Shown: one piece after another, positions 15,202 through 25,368 of the stretch
Layout: each line of letters opens with the position of its first letter
How positions within the stretch are numbered: the first letter of the stretch is position 1
Origin: Pseudooctadecabacter jejudonensis
Lineage (GTDB): Bacteria > Pseudomonadota > Alphaproteobacteria > Rhodobacterales > Rhodobacteraceae
DNA length: 64,000 bases
Reading direction: 5' to 3'
NCBI RefSeq assembly: GCF_900172275.1
Contig: NZ_FWFT01000001.1
Location: forward strand, 248,001-312,000
The notes under the pieces: generated by a model
Seen by the model: the letters and a program-made list of their open reading frames with translations, nothing else
What the model was told of the DNA's origin: nothing
Databases searched by the model: none
Translations under genes and position numbers: made by a program

Positions 15202-16239
15202 ATGACCATCCGTTCCGATCTCGCCGAGACTGTCGGCAACACGCCCCTGATCCGTCTCAATGCTGTGTCCGAGGCCACGGGATGTGAGATTTTGGGCAAG
15301 GCGGAGTTTTTGAACCCTGGCCAGTCTGTCAAGGACCGCGCGGCGCTGTTTATCATCCGCGACGCGATTGAACGCGGCGCGTTGCGCCCCGGTGGTACGA
15401 TCGTTGAGGGCACGGCAGGCAACACCGGTATCGGGCTGGCGTTGGTTGGTGCGTCCATGGGGTTCAAGACCGTCATCGTCATCCCTGAGACGCAATCAGA
15501 AGAAAAGAAAGAGATGTTGCGCCTTGCTGGGGCTGAGTTGGTGCAAGTGCCTGCCGCCCCCTATCGCAACCCCAACAATTTCGTGCGCTATTCGGAACGG
15601 CTGGCCAAGGAACTGGCCCGCACCAGCAATGAAGGTGTCATCTGGGCCAACCAGTTTGATAACGTGGCCAACCGTCAGGCGCATGTTGAAACCACAGGGC
15701 CTGAAATCTGGGATCAGACCGGCGGCAAGGTCGACGGGTTCATTTGCGCTGTTGGGTCCGGCGGGACATTGGCGGGCGTGGCTGAGGTGTTGCAGCCCAA
15801 GGGGGTCAAGATCGGGCTGGCGGATCCAGATGGGGCCGCTCTTTACAATTACTACACCAAGGGTGAGCTGACGATGACCGAAGGCGGGTCGATCAACGAA
15901 GGCATCGGGCAGGTGCGCATCACCAAGAACCTTGAGAACCTGAAACCGGATTTCGCCTACAACATTCACGACACCGAGGCGTTGCCTTACGTGTTTGATC
16001 TGCTGGCGGACGAGGGGTTGTGTCTGGGCGGGTCCAGCGGTGTGAATATCGCAGGCGCTGTGCGCATGGCGCGCGACATGGGGCCGGGCCATCGGGTTGT
16101 GACCATCCTGTGTGACTATGGCACGCGGTATCAATCCAAGCTCTATAATCCGGAATTTTTGCGCGAAAAGGGCCTGCCTGTTCCCGAATGGTTGGACCGG
16201 CCCGCCCGCGATATCCCGTCGGTGATGGAAGACGTATGA
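15202..16239 (+). CDS. cysK: Cysteine synthase (O-acetylserine sulfhydrylase)
   Basis: PLP enzyme making cysteine from O-acetylserine and sulfide. 345 residues; the PLP lysine lies in NPGQSVKDRAA, the phosphate-binding loop is GTAGNTGIGLA, the substrate loop GSGGTLAG, and the C-terminal GGSSGVN motif is present. The start at 15202 (MTIRSDLAETVGNTPL) with AAAGG at -12 is preferred over two upstream in-frame ATGs that add a poorly conserved leader. It lies in the trgA-trgB-cysK locus, where cysK contributes to tellurite resistance in R. sphaeroides. Its stop overlaps the next ATG. Confidence 0.94.
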   Translation: MTIRSDLAETVGNTPLIRLNAVSEATGCEILGKAEFLNPGQSVKDRAALFIIRDAIERGALRPGGTIVEGTAGNTGIGLALVGASMGFKTVIVIPETQSEEKKEMLRLAGAELVQVPAAPYRNPNNFVRYSERLAKELARTSNEGVIWANQFDNVANRQAHVETTGPEIWDQTGGKVDGFICAVGSGGTLAGVAEVLQPKGVKIGLADPDGAALYNYYTKGELTMTEGGSINEGIGQVRITKNLENLKPDFAYNIHDTEALPYVFDLLADEGLCLGGSSGVNIAGAVRMARDMGPGHRVVTILCDYGTRYQSKLYNPEFLREKGLPVPEWLDRPARDIPSVMEDV

Positions 16240-18749
16240 TCTTACGGATTGCCATATGTGTGGCGATGATCCTTGGGGTGGCGTTGGCTGTGGTGCCGCC
16301 GCAGGCCGTGGCACAGTCCACGGGCGTATTGGACGATCTGACCGGATCCGCAGAGCAGGAGGCCACCACAGACGAAACGCCCACCGATCAAGGCGCGGTT
16401 GAGCTGACGGACGAACAAGCCGCCGCAGCGGCCGCTTTGCCAGCCGTCTTTGAAGACCTGCCAGAGTGGGAGGCGTTCAGCCAAGAGGCTGGCGAAACCA
16501 TTCAGGCGGGTCAAACGACCTCCGCTGCGTTGGCTGATCTGCGCGTTGAATTGGTGGACTGGCGCGATATCTTTCTGGCGCGGCAATCCACAAATTCCGC
16601 CCGCATCGCCACGGTGCAAGACCAGATCGACGCCTTGGGCACAGCGCCGGACATAGGCGAAGAAGACCCGCGGGTGATTGCCCGCCGCGCCGCCCTAACC
16701 GAACGTCTGCAAGAATTGCGCGCCCCCGCACGGCTGGCGGATGAGGCCTACACCCGCGCCAACGGGCTGATCGGGGAGATCGATGCCATCGTGCGCGACA
16801 GGCAGGCGCAGCAATTTACGGAACGGCTGACCTCTCCCTTGGTGCCCACCACATGGGGGCCTGCGATCAGCGCCTTTGTCAGCGGCGTGACCTCGACCGC
16901 GTTTGAGGTCACGACCCGACAAAGCACCCCCAGTCGCCGTGAGGATTTCACCCGCAACCTGCCTGCCATTCTTGCCTTGTTGGGGGTGGCCTTGGTGTTG
17001 GTCATGCGGGGGCGGGCGTGGTTTGGCCAGCTTGAGGGCGTGTTGGTGGCCCGCACACGGCGCGGTCAGGGGGTCGTGCGGTTTGTGCTGTCCCTGGGCC
17101 AGATTATCATCCCGTTTTTGGGGCTTGTTGCGCTCTCCGAGGCGCTGGAGCTGTCCAATATGCTGGGCCGCCGCACGTCTGATCTGGTGGCGGCGTTGCC
17201 CCAATACGGGTTGTTCCCGATCCTGGCCCATTGGTTGTCGGGCCTTTTGTTGCCCAGCGGGCGGACGGCGGATGACCATCCTCTCAAGCTTGATGAAGAT
17301 CGGTCCGCCCGGGCCAGTCGTCGGTTTGTTCTCACGGGCTATGCGTTGATGGCGTTTGCATATCTCGATCTGTTTGTGTCGCTGAATACGCTGGGCGGGC
17401 AGGCGGCCTCGGTTGTTATGCTGCCGATGGGTGCGCTTCTGAGTTGGTCGGTCTTCTGGTTGGGGCATACATTGCGCCGCGACCGTGTTGACGAAGACGC
17501 AGACGCGGCACGGTCGTTTCGGCAATCCTTGCGCGGGATGGCCAGCCGAGGGCTGAAAGGCGCGGCCATTGTGGCGGTTCTGCTGGCCTGTTTGGGCTAT
17601 CCGCTGGCGTTCAGCGCCATCGTGTTTCCGGCGGGGGTGACGCTTTATGTGCTGGGCATCTTGTTGATTCTGCAGCGGCTGTCGGTCGATGGGTATACAT
17701 TGCTGTCGTCCAATGAAAACGCCGCCCAAGATGCGTTGATCCCCGTGCTGATCGGCTTTGCGCTGATCCTTGTGTCCCTGCCGATCCTTGCGGTGATCTG
17801 GGGCGCGCAAGTCACTGACTTGACCGAATTGTGGGCGCGGTTCCGCGAGGGCTTTGCCATTGGTGCGACGCGCATTTCGCCCACGTCGTTCCTCACGTTC
17901 CTGATTATCTTTATCATCGGCTATACCGTGACGCGGCTTATTCAGGCCGCCCTGCGGTCGACGGTTCTGCCGCGCACGAAACTGGATATCGGCGGGCAAA
18001 ACGCGATTGTGGCGGGCATGGGGTATGTGGGGATTTTCCTTGCCGCGCTGATCGCCATCACGACGGCTGGTATTGATCTTAGCGGGCTGGCCATTGTGGC
18101 CGGTGCCTTGTCTGTGGGCATCGGGTTTGGCCTGCAAACCATCGTCAGCAACTTTGTGGCGGGCATTATTTTGTTGATCGAACGGCCCATCAGCGAAGGC
18201 GACTGGATCGAGGTCGGCGACCGCATGGGCTATGTGCGCGATATCTCCGTGCGCTCCACCCGGATTGAAACCTTCGACAAGACCGACGTCATCGTGCCTA
18301 ACGCCGATCTGGTCAGCGGGCAGGTCACGAACTGGACCCGTGGCAACAATGTGGGCCGTGTGATCGTGCCCGTGGGCGTGGCTTACGGCACCGACACGGA
18401 CAAAGTGCATAAGATCCTGTCGGACATTGCGCAAAATCACCCCATGGTGCTGGCGCGTCCAGAGCCGTCCGTGCTGTTTCGCGGGTTCGGGGCGGATAGT
18501 CTTGATTTTGAGATCCGCGCGTTTCTGCGGGATGTGAACTGGGTCATGGCGGTGCATTCCGATATGAACCACGCGATCAACGCGCGCTTTGCCGAGGCAG
18601 GGATTGAAATCCCGTTTGCCCAGCGGGATGTCTGGCTGCGAAATCCTGAGACGTTGACCTACAGCAACGGGGCCCCGCAGACACCGACCAACGCTGCGCA
18701 AAAAGACAACGACGGAGCCGACACGCCAGAGGGGGACGGCGAGGCATGA
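16236..18749 (+). CDS. DUF3772 / MscS-family mechanosensitive channel
   Basis: An 837-residue inner-membrane protein. The signal sequence (MILRIAICVAMILGVALA, cleaved after AVAQ) leads into a periplasmic helical DUF3772 region (residues about 40-220), then around eleven membrane segments. The C-terminal MscS core has the pore helix region GALSVGIGFGLQTIVSNFVAG, then the beta domain with RPISEGDWIEVGDRMGYVRDISVRST and VPNADLVSGQVTNWTR. Length and layout match the large MscK/MscM-like group. It relieves hypo-osmotic pressure. It begins in the cysK stop and overlaps AlaX by 4 bases, so it belongs to the same transcript. Confidence 0.9.
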   Translation: MILRIAICVAMILGVALAVVPPQAVAQSTGVLDDLTGSAEQEATTDETPTDQGAVELTDEQAAAAAALPAVFEDLPEWEAFSQEAGETIQAGQTTSAALADLRVELVDWRDIFLARQSTNSARIATVQDQIDALGTAPDIGEEDPRVIARRAALTERLQELRAPARLADEAYTRANGLIGEIDAIVRDRQAQQFTERLTSPLVPTTWGPAISAFVSGVTSTAFEVTTRQSTPSRREDFTRNLPAILALLGVALVLVMRGRAWFGQLEGVLVARTRRGQGVVRFVLSLGQIIIPFLGLVALSEALELSNMLGRRTSDLVAALPQYGLFPILAHWLSGLLLPSGRTADDHPLKLDEDRSARASRRFVLTGYALMAFAYLDLFVSLNTLGGQAASVVMLPMGALLSWSVFWLGHTLRRDRVDEDADAARSFRQSLRGMASRGLKGAAIVAVLLACLGYPLAFSAIVFPAGVTLYVLGILLILQRLSVDGYTLLSSNENAAQDALIPVLIGFALILVSLPILAVIWGAQVTDLTELWARFREGFAIGATRISPTSFLTFLIIFIIGYTVTRLIQAALRSTVLPRTKLDIGGQNAIVAGMGYVGIFLAALIAITTAGIDLSGLAIVAGALSVGIGFGLQTIVSNFVAGIILLIERPISEGDWIEVGDRMGYVRDISVRSTRIETFDKTDVIVPNADLVSGQVTNWTRGNNVGRVIVPVGVAYGTDTDKVHKILSDIAQNHPMVLARPEPSVLFRGFGADSLDFEIRAFLRDVNWVMAVHSDMNHAINARFAEAGIEIPFAQRDVWLRNPETLTYSNGAPQTPTNAAQKDNDGADTPEGDGEA

Positions 18750-19465
18750 CCAAACAGACCTTCATCGAAGACGCTTATCTGCGCGACGCCTCGGCTGAGG
18801 TTTTTGCCGTCACCGATGAGGGCGGGATCATTCTCGACGCCACGATTTTCTATGCCACCAGCGGTGGACAACCGGGCGACAGCGGGACGCTGAGTTGGCA
18901 GGGCGGTCAGATAGACATCGCAACGACCGTGAAGGGCGAGGGGGGGAGCATCATCCTGGTGCCCGCCGAACCCAACCCGCTGCCGCCTGTTGGCGCGCGG
19001 GTCATGCAAATGCTCAACTGGGAACGACGCCACCGGCATATGCGGGTGCACACGGCGCTGCATTTGTTGTCAGTGGTCGTGCCGCTGCCTGTGACGGGCG
19101 GGTCCATCAGCGCCGAAAAGGGGCGTCTGGATTTCGATATGGTCGACCCGCCCGAGGACAAGGCCGCGCTGGAAGACACGTTGAACAAGCTGATCGCCTG
19201 CGATTTCGTGGTCCGTGATGAATGGATCACGCAAAGCGAGCTTGAGGCCAACCCCGGCCTCGTGAAAACCATGTCCGTCGCCCCGCCCAAAGGTGCGGGA
19301 CACATCAGGCTGGTCCGCATTGGGGAAGGCGAGAACACCGCCGATCTGCAGCCCTGCGGCGGCACCCACGTGCGCTACACATCCGAGATCGGGCCGATCC
19401 GCATTGGCAAAATCGAAAAGAAGGGCAAACAGAACCGCCGTGTTTATGTGCATTTGACGACATGA
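18746..19465 (+). CDS. alaX: Alanyl-tRNA editing protein AlaX
   Basis: Stand-alone editing domain that hydrolyses mischarged Ser-tRNA(Ala) or Gly-tRNA(Ala). The 239-residue protein has the AlaRS second-additional-domain fold: FYATSGGQPGDSGTL, the first zinc pair in HMRVHTALHLL (HxxxH near residue 102), and the second in CGGTHVRYTSEIG near residue 203. This is the longer AlaX class with an N-terminal glycine-rich domain. It is coupled by ATGA to the channel gene and to the next small gene. A full alaS is 3 kb away. Confidence 0.92.
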   Translation: MTKQTFIEDAYLRDASAEVFAVTDEGGIILDATIFYATSGGQPGDSGTLSWQGGQIDIATTVKGEGGSIILVPAEPNPLPPVGARVMQMLNWERRHRHMRVHTALHLLSVVVPLPVTGGSISAEKGRLDFDMVDPPEDKAALEDTLNKLIACDFVVRDEWITQSELEANPGLVKTMSVAPPKGAGHIRLVRIGEGENTADLQPCGGTHVRYTSEIGPIRIGKIEKKGKQNRRVYVHLTT

Positions 19466-19842
19466 TGTATCTTTGGGTGTTCCGCATCACCGGTGTCTTC
19501 GCCCTTGCCTTGGGCGTGCTGCTGTTGGTGGCACCCCATGTCTATCTGTCGCTCTATGTGCCCCTCTATGACCCGATCAACATGCCCTTTGCCGCCCAAC
19601 GTCTGTCGCCCGCAATCATAGGGTTAGGCGCGCTTTTGCTGCTGGCGAGCTCTCTGCCCCAAGGGGCCTTCGCGGCCCGCTTTGCTATGCTCGCGGCATT
19701 GGTGTGGTTTGGGGTCGCGGGCACTGGCGTCTTTCACTATCTAACAGGGACGGCCACTTGGAATATACTGGTGGCCGCTGGCACAGAGGTGATCCTCGGC
19801 GTCCTGTTTCTGACCGCAGCGCGCAGCCATCGTACGCCCTGA
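19462..19842 (+). CDS. Small membrane protein of unknown function
   Basis: A 126-residue protein with about four hydrophobic segments (ITGVFALALGVLLLVAP; LSPAIIGLGALLLLASSL; FAMLAALVWFGVAGTGVF; TWNILVAAGTEVILGVLFLTAA). Organisation is similar to small DUF4345-like proteins, but no family is recognised. It starts within the AlaX stop (ATGATG) and ends the trgA-to-here run. Function unknown. Confidence 0.75.
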   Translation: MMYLWVFRITGVFALALGVLLLVAPHVYLSLYVPLYDPINMPFAAQRLSPAIIGLGALLLLASSLPQGAFAARFAMLAALVWFGVAGTGVFHYLTGTATWNILVAAGTEVILGVLFLTAARSHRTP

Positions 19843-19879
19843 CTTCATCTGACCCGAAAAACTCGCCCCGCAGGGCCGG
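19843..19879 (+). repeat. Dispersed CTTCATCTGACC element, copy 2
   Basis: CTTCATCTGACCCGAAAAAC followed by TCGCCCCGCAGGGCCGG, directly after the stop of the small membrane protein. The GCCCC...GGGC end can form a short hairpin, so the element may act as a terminator. 34260-34295 is nearly identical. Confidence 0.7.
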
Positions 19880-20016
19880 GTCGCGGCTTAAAATCCCTCG
19901 CCTTCGATGAGCGATGGTGTGGGAAATCAGGGCCTTTGAACATTTCGCACCCGAGTTCAGAAAAATCCTGATTTAGCCCTTGCCCCCATCCCCCATTCTT
20001 GGCTACACCCCGCCTC

Positions 20017-20106
20017 GGACAGGTGGCCGAGTGGTCGAAGGCGCGCGCCTGGAAAGTGCGTAGGCGGGAGACCGTCTCGAGGGTTCGAATCCCTTCCTGT
20101 CCGCCA
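20017..20106 (+). tRNA. tRNA-Ser(GGA)
   Basis: 90 nt including encoded CCA. The 7-bp acceptor stem GGACAGG/CCTGTCC closes the molecule; the anticodon loop CTGGAAA carries GGA. A long variable arm (GTAGGCGGGAGACCGTCTC region), typical of tRNA-Ser, and the T-loop GGGTTCGAATCCC are present. Discriminator base G. Confidence 0.97.
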
Positions 20107-20148
20107 CTTCCCCCCTTTGAATTTGACGCAAAAGTTCGCCAACGCGGC

Positions 20149-20172
20149 CTCTAAATTTCCGGAAGTTTAGAG
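20149..20172. repeat. 24-bp palindrome related to the dmdA-acuI palindrome
   Basis: CTCTAAATTTCC followed by GGAAGTTTAGAG: 11 of 12 base pairs match, and the core TCTAAA-TTCCGGAA-TTTAGA is shared with 9580-9603. It lies 3' of the sulfotransferase-like gene and after tRNA-Ser, so it could terminate either transcript. Confidence 0.65.
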
Positions 20173-20177
20173 TGGGT

Positions 20178-20777
20178 CTAGCGGTGCGCGGTGTGCCAAT
20201 CTTCGAACATTTGCGCCCGTTTGCGGCGCAGTTTGGCGGCGGTTTTGTCGCTGAGGGTCAGATCACCTGTGGGCGAGACATTGCGGCGCTCAAGCGACAG
20301 ACTGACGCCAAGCCGCCCTTCGAAAAAGCCCACGGCCTTGTCCATCTGTTCATATTGAAACAGGTGATCAATAATCATGTCACCGCTGCGTCTGCGAATG
20401 AATTTCGGCGGATAGCCCAATTTATCCGCATAAATTGCGGGCGATCCTTTGGCGTATTCATTGCAAAAGTCGTCGAATGAAATGCCTTTGGTGCTGTTGG
20501 GCGCGCCATCCTTATCTGCGCGACCGCGGTATCTGTACCAGCTGCCCAACCAGCTGATGGGTTCGCGCAAGATGCACACCAGTTCGAGATCTTTCAGCCC
20601 GGAGCCCGCTAAGTACGGCTTCAATTGGTGGTGATAGCGATAGGCCGGTGTGTGTTTTAGATTCGGTGGATTGCGCATGACGACATCTGCGTGGGGTGCC
20701 AAAGCGGCCTCAAGTGCAGTTGTTCCGGTTTTGGGCACCGCCAAAAAGACCAGCTTTTCTTTTGCAAAAACAAGCAC
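20178..20777 (-). CDS. Sulfotransferase-like protein (P-loop, PAPS-binding type)
   Basis: A 199-residue protein with the sulfotransferase 5'-phosphosulfate-binding loop FLAVPKTGTTALE (residues about 11-23) and a 3'-phosphate-binding-like segment CILREPISWLGSWYRYR (about 68-84). Proteins starting this way are common in roseobacters and are sometimes mislabelled gamma-glutamyl kinase; nothing here supports a kinase of that kind. Acceptor substrate unknown. It is monocistronic between tRNA-Ser and recA, and divergent from recA. Confidence 0.75.
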   Translation of the reverse strand: MLVFAKEKLVFLAVPKTGTTALEAALAPHADVVMRNPPNLKHTPAYRYHHQLKPYLAGSGLKDLELVCILREPISWLGSWYRYRGRADKDGAPNSTKGISFDDFCNEYAKGSPAIYADKLGYPPKFIRRRSGDMIIDHLFQYEQMDKAVGFFEGRLGVSLSLERRNVSPTGDLTLSDKTAAKLRRKRAQMFEDWHTAHR

Positions 20778-20894
20778 CTGAACTGCAATCCTTCCTGCTT
20801 CTGCTGTGTAAACTACTCTTTAACCTTTGGGCGGGGAAGATGGGACATGAACGATTTTAATTGCAATGTTCCTATTTTGATCTCATAAGAATGA

Positions 20895-20909
20895 GAACAA
20901 GAGGTGAAC
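20895..20909 (+). promoter_or_regulatory. SOS box (LexA operator) upstream of recA
   Basis: GAAC-N7-GAAC (GAACAAGAGGTGAAC) matches the alphaproteobacterial LexA site, which is a direct repeat rather than the enteric palindrome. It lies 51 bp upstream of the recA start. Confidence 0.85.
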
Positions 20910-20959
20910 GAAGCAATCAATTGCAGCCCCTCAGCGGGCGTGGGATAAGGACGCAAATC

Positions 20960-22039
20960 ATGGCAACGGCAGAGCTTTTCAACATGGCAGACAAGAAATC
21001 CGCGGACAAACAAAAGGCGCTGGATTCAGCCCTGGCGCAAATCGAACGACAGTTCGGTAAGGGATCCATCATGACGCTGGGCGGCAATGCCGTGCAGGAG
21101 ATTGAATCGACCTCCACCGGGTCGTTGGGCCTTGATATTGCGCTTGGCATTGGCGGCATCCCTAAGGGGCGTATTGTTGAGATTTACGGGCCGGAATCCT
21201 CAGGTAAGACCACGCTTACGCTTCATTGTGTGGCCGAGGAGCAAAAAAAGGGCGGTGTTTGTGCCTTTGTGGACGCCGAACATGCGCTGGACCCGACCTA
21301 TGCCAAAAAGCTGGGTGTTAACCTTGATGAGCTGCTGATTTCCCAGCCTGACACAGGCGAACAGGCGTTGGAGATTGTGGACACGCTGGTGCGGTCTGGT
21401 GCTGTATCTATGATCATCGTCGATTCCGTTGCGGCGCTGACGCCCAAGTCCGAGCTTGAAGGCGATATGGGCGACAGCTCTGTCGGGGTGCATGCGCGAC
21501 TGATGTCTCAGGCGATGCGCAAGCTGACAGGGTCGATCAACCGCACGAACTGCACGGTGATCTTCATCAATCAGATCCGTATGAAGATTGGTGTGATGTT
21601 TGGCTCACCCGAGACGACAACGGGCGGCAATGCGTTGAAATTCTACTCCTCCGTCCGGATGGATATCCGTCGCATTGGGGCGTTGAAGGACCGCGATGAG
21701 GTCGTGGGCAATGCGACGCGGGTGAAGGTCGTCAAGAACAAGGTGGCGCCTCCGTTCAAGCAGGTGGAATTCGACATCATGTATGGCGAAGGCATCTCCA
21801 AGATGGGTGAGCTGTTGGATTTGGGTGTAAAGGCCGGTGTGGTCGAGAAGTCGGGGTCGTGGTTCAGCTACGGGGACGAACGGATCGGGCAGGGGCGTGA
21901 GAACGCCAAGACCTATTTGAAAGAGAACGCCAACACCGCGCTGCAGATTGAGGACAAGATCCGTGCGGCCCATGGGCTGGAGTTCGATTTCCAACCCAAC
22001 GCCGAAGAAAAAGACGACGGCGCACTGCTGGAGGACTAA
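20960..22039 (+). CDS. recA: Recombinase RecA
   Basis: Strand exchange and LexA co-protease activity. 359 residues, with Walker [10 protein letters not shown], the [20 protein letters not shown] segment, Walker [11 protein letters not shown], and loop 2 [27 protein letters not shown]. The start at 20960 ([13 protein letters not shown]) has ATAAGG 9 bases upstream; a later ATG at 20984 ([10 protein letters not shown]) is possible. It is preceded by an SOS box and followed by a strong terminator, so it is monocistronic. Confidence 0.97.
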   Translation: MATAELFNMADKKSADKQKALDSALAQIERQFGKGSIMTLGGNAVQEIESTSTGSLGLDIALGIGGIPKGRIVEIYGPESSGKTTLTLHCVAEEQKKGGVCAFVDAEHALDPTYAKKLGVNLDELLISQPDTGEQALEIVDTLVRSGAVSMIIVDSVAALTPKSELEGDMGDSSVGVHARLMSQAMRKLTGSINRTNCTVIFINQIRMKIGVMFGSPETTTGGNALKFYSSVRMDIRRIGALKDRDEVVGNATRVKVVKNKVAPPFKQVEFDIMYGEGISKMGELLDLGVKAGVVEKSGSWFSYGDERIGQGRENAKTYLKENANTALQIEDKIRAAHGLEFDFQPNAEEKDDGALLED

Positions 22040-22067
22040 GGTCCAGTTCGTTATGTTCGACAATGGT

Positions 22068-22098
22068 CGGCCCCTGCGGGGCCGGCTTTGTTGTTTTT
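22068..22098 (+). terminator. Rho-independent terminator of recA
   Basis: A 7-bp stem CGGCCCC-TGC-GGGGCCG is followed by a T-rich tract (TTTGTTGTTTTT), 28 bases after the recA stop. Confidence 0.9.
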
Positions 22099-22126
22099 GG
22101 GGGGCGCTGCCCCCGTCCTGCGGACT

Positions 22127-22151
22127 CCCCCGGGATATTTGTGAAACAAAG
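22127..22151 (+). repeat. Dispersed CCCCCGG-ATATTT-TGAAACA element, copy 1
   Basis: CCCCCGGGATATTTGTGAAA then CAAAG, preceded by a GGGGGCGCTGCCCCC hairpin. Same type as the element at 25369-25395 (reverse strand). Confidence 0.55.
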
Positions 22152-22229
22152 ACAGGGGGTCTGGTGTGCTGTGGACAGTGCGCCACAGCAGGGCTATTTG
22201 AAACGCAACAGTTTTGAAGGACGCCCCAC

Positions 22230-24881
22230 ATGACCAGCCTGAGTGACATTCGTTCCACGTTTCTTGAGTATTTCAAGCGTCAGGGACATGAGGTTGTGGC
22301 CTCCAGCCCGTTGGTGCCGCGCAATGATCCCACGTTGATGTTCACCAACTCCGGCATGGTTCAGTTCAAGAACCGCTTTACCGGCGTTGAAAGCGGGCCT
22401 TATCAACGGGCCACCACCAGCCAGAAATGTGTGCGGGCGGGGGGCAAGCACAACGATCTGGACAACGTCGGCTATACGGCGCGGCATCATACGTTCTTTG
22501 AGATGCTGGGGAATTTCTCATTCGGGGATTACTTCAAGGCGGAGGCCATTCCCTTTGCATGGGAGCTTTTGACCAAAGACTTCGGCATCGATAAATCCAA
22601 GCTTCTGACGACCGTCTACCACACGGACGACGAGGCGTTTGAAATGTGGAAGAAGATTGGTGTGTCTGAGGACCGGATCATCCGCATCGCGACGGATGAT
22701 AATTTCTGGCGCATGGGCCCAACGGGCCCCTGTGGGCCTTGCACGGAAGTGTTTTACGACCACGGCGATCACATCTGGGGCGGGCCCCCTGGATCGGCTG
22801 AGGAAGATGGCGACCGGTTTATTGAAATTTGGAACGTCGTGTTCATGCAGAACGAACAATTCGAAGACGGCACCCTGAAGCCTCTTGATATGCAATCCAT
22901 CGACACCGGCATGGGGTTGGAACGCATTGGCGCGCTGCTGCAGGGGGGGCACGACAATTACGAGACCGATCTGTTCCGTGCCCTGATTGAGGCGTCGGCC
23001 CATGCGACGTCGACGGATCCCTTTGGTGATCAGAACGTGCATCACCGTGTGATTGCCGACCACCTGCGGTCTACGTCGTTTCTGATTGCCGAAGGCGTGC
23101 TGCCATCAAACGAAGGGCGAGGTTATGTGCTGCGCCGGATCATGCGCCGCGCTATGCGTCATGCACATCTGTTGGGCGCGCAGGACCCTGTGATGCATCG
23201 TTTGGTGCCCGCATTGGTGCGCGAAATGGGCGCGGCCTATCCCGAATTGGGACAGGAGCAAAAGCTGATCGAGGATACGCTTCTCAATGAAGAAATCCGG
23301 TTCAAGACGACATTGGATCGCGGGCTGAAATTGTTGGATGATGCCCTGGTCGATGTGGCTGATGGCGCTGATTTGCCCGGTGAGACGGCGTTTAAACTTT
23401 ATGATACATACGGCTTCCCGTTGGATTTGACGCAGGATGCCTTGCGCGAAAAGGGCCGCGGTGTCGACACCGATGGGTTTGATGCGGCCATGGCAGAGCA
23501 AAAGGCAAAGGCCCGCGCGGCCTGGTCGGGCACAGGAGCCGCGGCGGATGCGGCCATTTGGTTCGATCTGGCCGACACTCACGGCGCGACCGAGTTTCTG
23601 GGATATGAGACCGAAACGGCCGAGGGGCAGCTGGTCGCCCTTGTCAGCGGCACTGAGGCGGCTGAGGCCGCGGGCGAGGGGGAGGAGGTCACCCTCATCT
23701 TCAACCAAACGCCGTTTTACGCTGAATCCGGGGGGCAGGTCGGCGATACCGGCACCATCCGCACCGAAACCGGTGAGGCGCGGATCACCGATACGAAGAA
23801 AGCGGCTGGTCTGTTTTTGCACATCGCAACCGTGACCTCTGGCACCATCACACGCGGTCAAGGGGCTGAACTTGTGGTTGATCCTGCGCGGCGCGGGGCG
23901 ATCCGTGCCAACCATTCGGCCACGCACCTTTTGCATGAGGCCCTGCGCGAGGCTTTGGGCGATCACGTGGCGCAACGCGGCTCTCTCAATGCGCCGGATC
24001 GGTTGCGGTTTGATTTCAGCCATACGGCAGCGATGGACACGTCAGAGTTGGAACAGGTTGAGCGGGATGTGAACCGGTTCATCCAGCAGAACACGGCTGT
24101 CACCACGCGCATCATGACACCCGATGACGCACGTGCGATGGGCGCGCAGGCGCTCTTTGGTGAAAAGTACGGGGATGAAGTCCGCGTGGTGTCCATGGGC
24201 GATGCGCCGACGGGCAAGGGGCCCGACGGGCAGACCTATTCGATTGAGCTGTGCGGCGGCACCCATGTGGCGCGCACTGGCGACATTGGCGTGTTTGCGC
24301 TTTTGTCTGAAGGGGCGTCCTCGTCTGGCGTGCGCCGGATAGAGGCCCTGACAGGTCAGGCCGCGTTGGACCATTTGCGCGACCGCGACGGGACGTTGAC
24401 GCGGGTCGAAGGTTTGCTGAAATCGAAGGGGTCTGAGACGGCCGACCGTGTCAAAGCGCTGATGGACGAACGCAAGGCGCTGACGAATGAGGTGGCCCAG
24501 CTGCGCCGCGAGTTGGCCATGTCGGGTGGCGGTGCTGCGGCCCCTGAGGCGAAGGACGTGAACGGTGTGTCCTTCATGGCGCAGGTGATGCAAGGCGTCA
24601 CTGGTAAGGATTTGCCCGGTATGATCGACGACATGAAAGGGGCGATGGGCAGCGGTGCTGTTCTGCTGATCGCGGACGCTGATGGCAAAGTTGCGGTGGC
24701 CGCTGGCGTCACACAGGATTTGACGGATCAGGTCAGCGCTGTGGATCTTGTACGCGCCGCGGTGGCTGAGTTGGGCGGCAAGGGCGGCGGTGGCCGTCCT
24801 GATATGGCCCAAGGTGGTGCGAAAGATGTGACCAACGCCGAAAGCGCAATCGCTGCGGCCGAGGCCGTGATCGCAGGGTGA
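22230..24881 (+). CDS. alaS: Alanyl-tRNA synthetase
   Basis: Charges tRNA-Ala and tmRNA. 883 residues, full bacterial length. The class II catalytic core opens with [20 protein letters not shown], then [33 protein letters not shown]. The editing domain holds zinc motifs [13 protein letters not shown] (near residue 565) and [13 protein letters not shown] (near residue 675). A C-terminal DHHA1-like domain follows (residues about 770-883, [10 protein letters not shown]). The GTG of the MOSC gene overlaps its stop. Confidence 0.97.
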   Translation: MTSLSDIRSTFLEYFKRQGHEVVASSPLVPRNDPTLMFTNSGMVQFKNRFTGVESGPYQRATTSQKCVRAGGKHNDLDNVGYTARHHTFFEMLGNFSFGDYFKAEAIPFAWELLTKDFGIDKSKLLTTVYHTDDEAFEMWKKIGVSEDRIIRIATDDNFWRMGPTGPCGPCTEVFYDHGDHIWGGPPGSAEEDGDRFIEIWNVVFMQNEQFEDGTLKPLDMQSIDTGMGLERIGALLQGGHDNYETDLFRALIEASAHATSTDPFGDQNVHHRVIADHLRSTSFLIAEGVLPSNEGRGYVLRRIMRRAMRHAHLLGAQDPVMHRLVPALVREMGAAYPELGQEQKLIEDTLLNEEIRFKTTLDRGLKLLDDALVDVADGADLPGETAFKLYDTYGFPLDLTQDALREKGRGVDTDGFDAAMAEQKAKARAAWSGTGAAADAAIWFDLADTHGATEFLGYETETAEGQLVALVSGTEAAEAAGEGEEVTLIFNQTPFYAESGGQVGDTGTIRTETGEARITDTKKAAGLFLHIATVTSGTITRGQGAELVVDPARRGAIRANHSATHLLHEALREALGDHVAQRGSLNAPDRLRFDFSHTAAMDTSELEQVERDVNRFIQQNTAVTTRIMTPDDARAMGAQALFGEKYGDEVRVVSMGDAPTGKGPDGQTYSIELCGGTHVARTGDIGVFALLSEGASSSGVRRIEALTGQAALDHLRDRDGTLTRVEGLLKSKGSETADRVKALMDERKALTNEVAQLRRELAMSGGGAAAPEAKDVNGVSFMAQVMQGVTGKDLPGMIDDMKGAMGSGAVLLIADADGKVAVAAGVTQDLTDQVSAVDLVRAAVAELGGKGGGGRPDMAQGGAKDVTNAESAIAAAEAVIAG

Positions 24882-25357
24882 GCGAACCCTACAGCTTTGC
24901 TGACATGTTGGCCCGCCACGCACAGGCGGGCCGCATAGAGTGGATTGGACTGCGGCCCGCGCGGCTGGAAAACCTCGTGTCGGTGCAAAGTGCGGCCCTG
25001 ACAGACAGCGGACTGGAGGGGGACCATGCCCGCGCAGGCAAACGCGCGCTCAGCCTCATTCAGGCAGAACACCTTCCCGTCATCGCAAGCCTCGCAGGTC
25101 TTGATAAGGTCGCACCCGAAACCCTGCGTCGCAACGTGGTCATCTCAGGGATCAACCTCACGGCTTTGCGCAATCACCCGGTGCGCATTGGAGAGGCGAT
25201 CGTCGAATTCACCACCGTCTGCGCGCCGTGTTCCCGCATGGAAAAGACGATGGGCTACGGTGCCTACTCTGCCATGCGCGGCCACGGCGGATGGTGTGCC
25301 ACAGTTCTACAGCCAGGGCTCATCACCGTCGGAGACATGGTCACACGCGCGGCTTGA
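24878..25357 (+). CDS. MOSC domain protein
   Basis: A 159-residue MOSC (molybdenum cofactor sulfurase C-terminal) domain. Features are [22 protein letters not shown] near residue 46, [12 protein letters not shown] near residue 84, and the conserved cysteine segment [13 protein letters not shown] near residue 113. MOSC proteins handle sulfur carried on a cysteine or bind Moco; the specific partner is unknown. It begins with GTG inside the alaS stop (GTGA), so it is translated by coupling. Confidence 0.88.
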   Translation: MSEPYSFADMLARHAQAGRIEWIGLRPARLENLVSVQSAALTDSGLEGDHARAGKRALSLIQAEHLPVIASLAGLDKVAPETLRRNVVISGINLTALRNHPVRIGEAIVEFTTVCAPCSRMEKTMGYGAYSAMRGHGGWCATVLQPGLITVGDMVTRAA

Positions 25358-25368
25358 CGCCCCGTTTG

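Noticed and set aside
16695-18701. A 668-residue frame antisense to the MscS-like gene
   Set aside because: Composition is dominated by R, H, Q and P; the plus strand encodes a clear channel protein over the same bases.
20691-20888. Short plus-strand frame opposite the sulfotransferase start
   Set aside because: Cysteine-rich shadow of the minus gene without RBS; it ends inside the recA promoter region.
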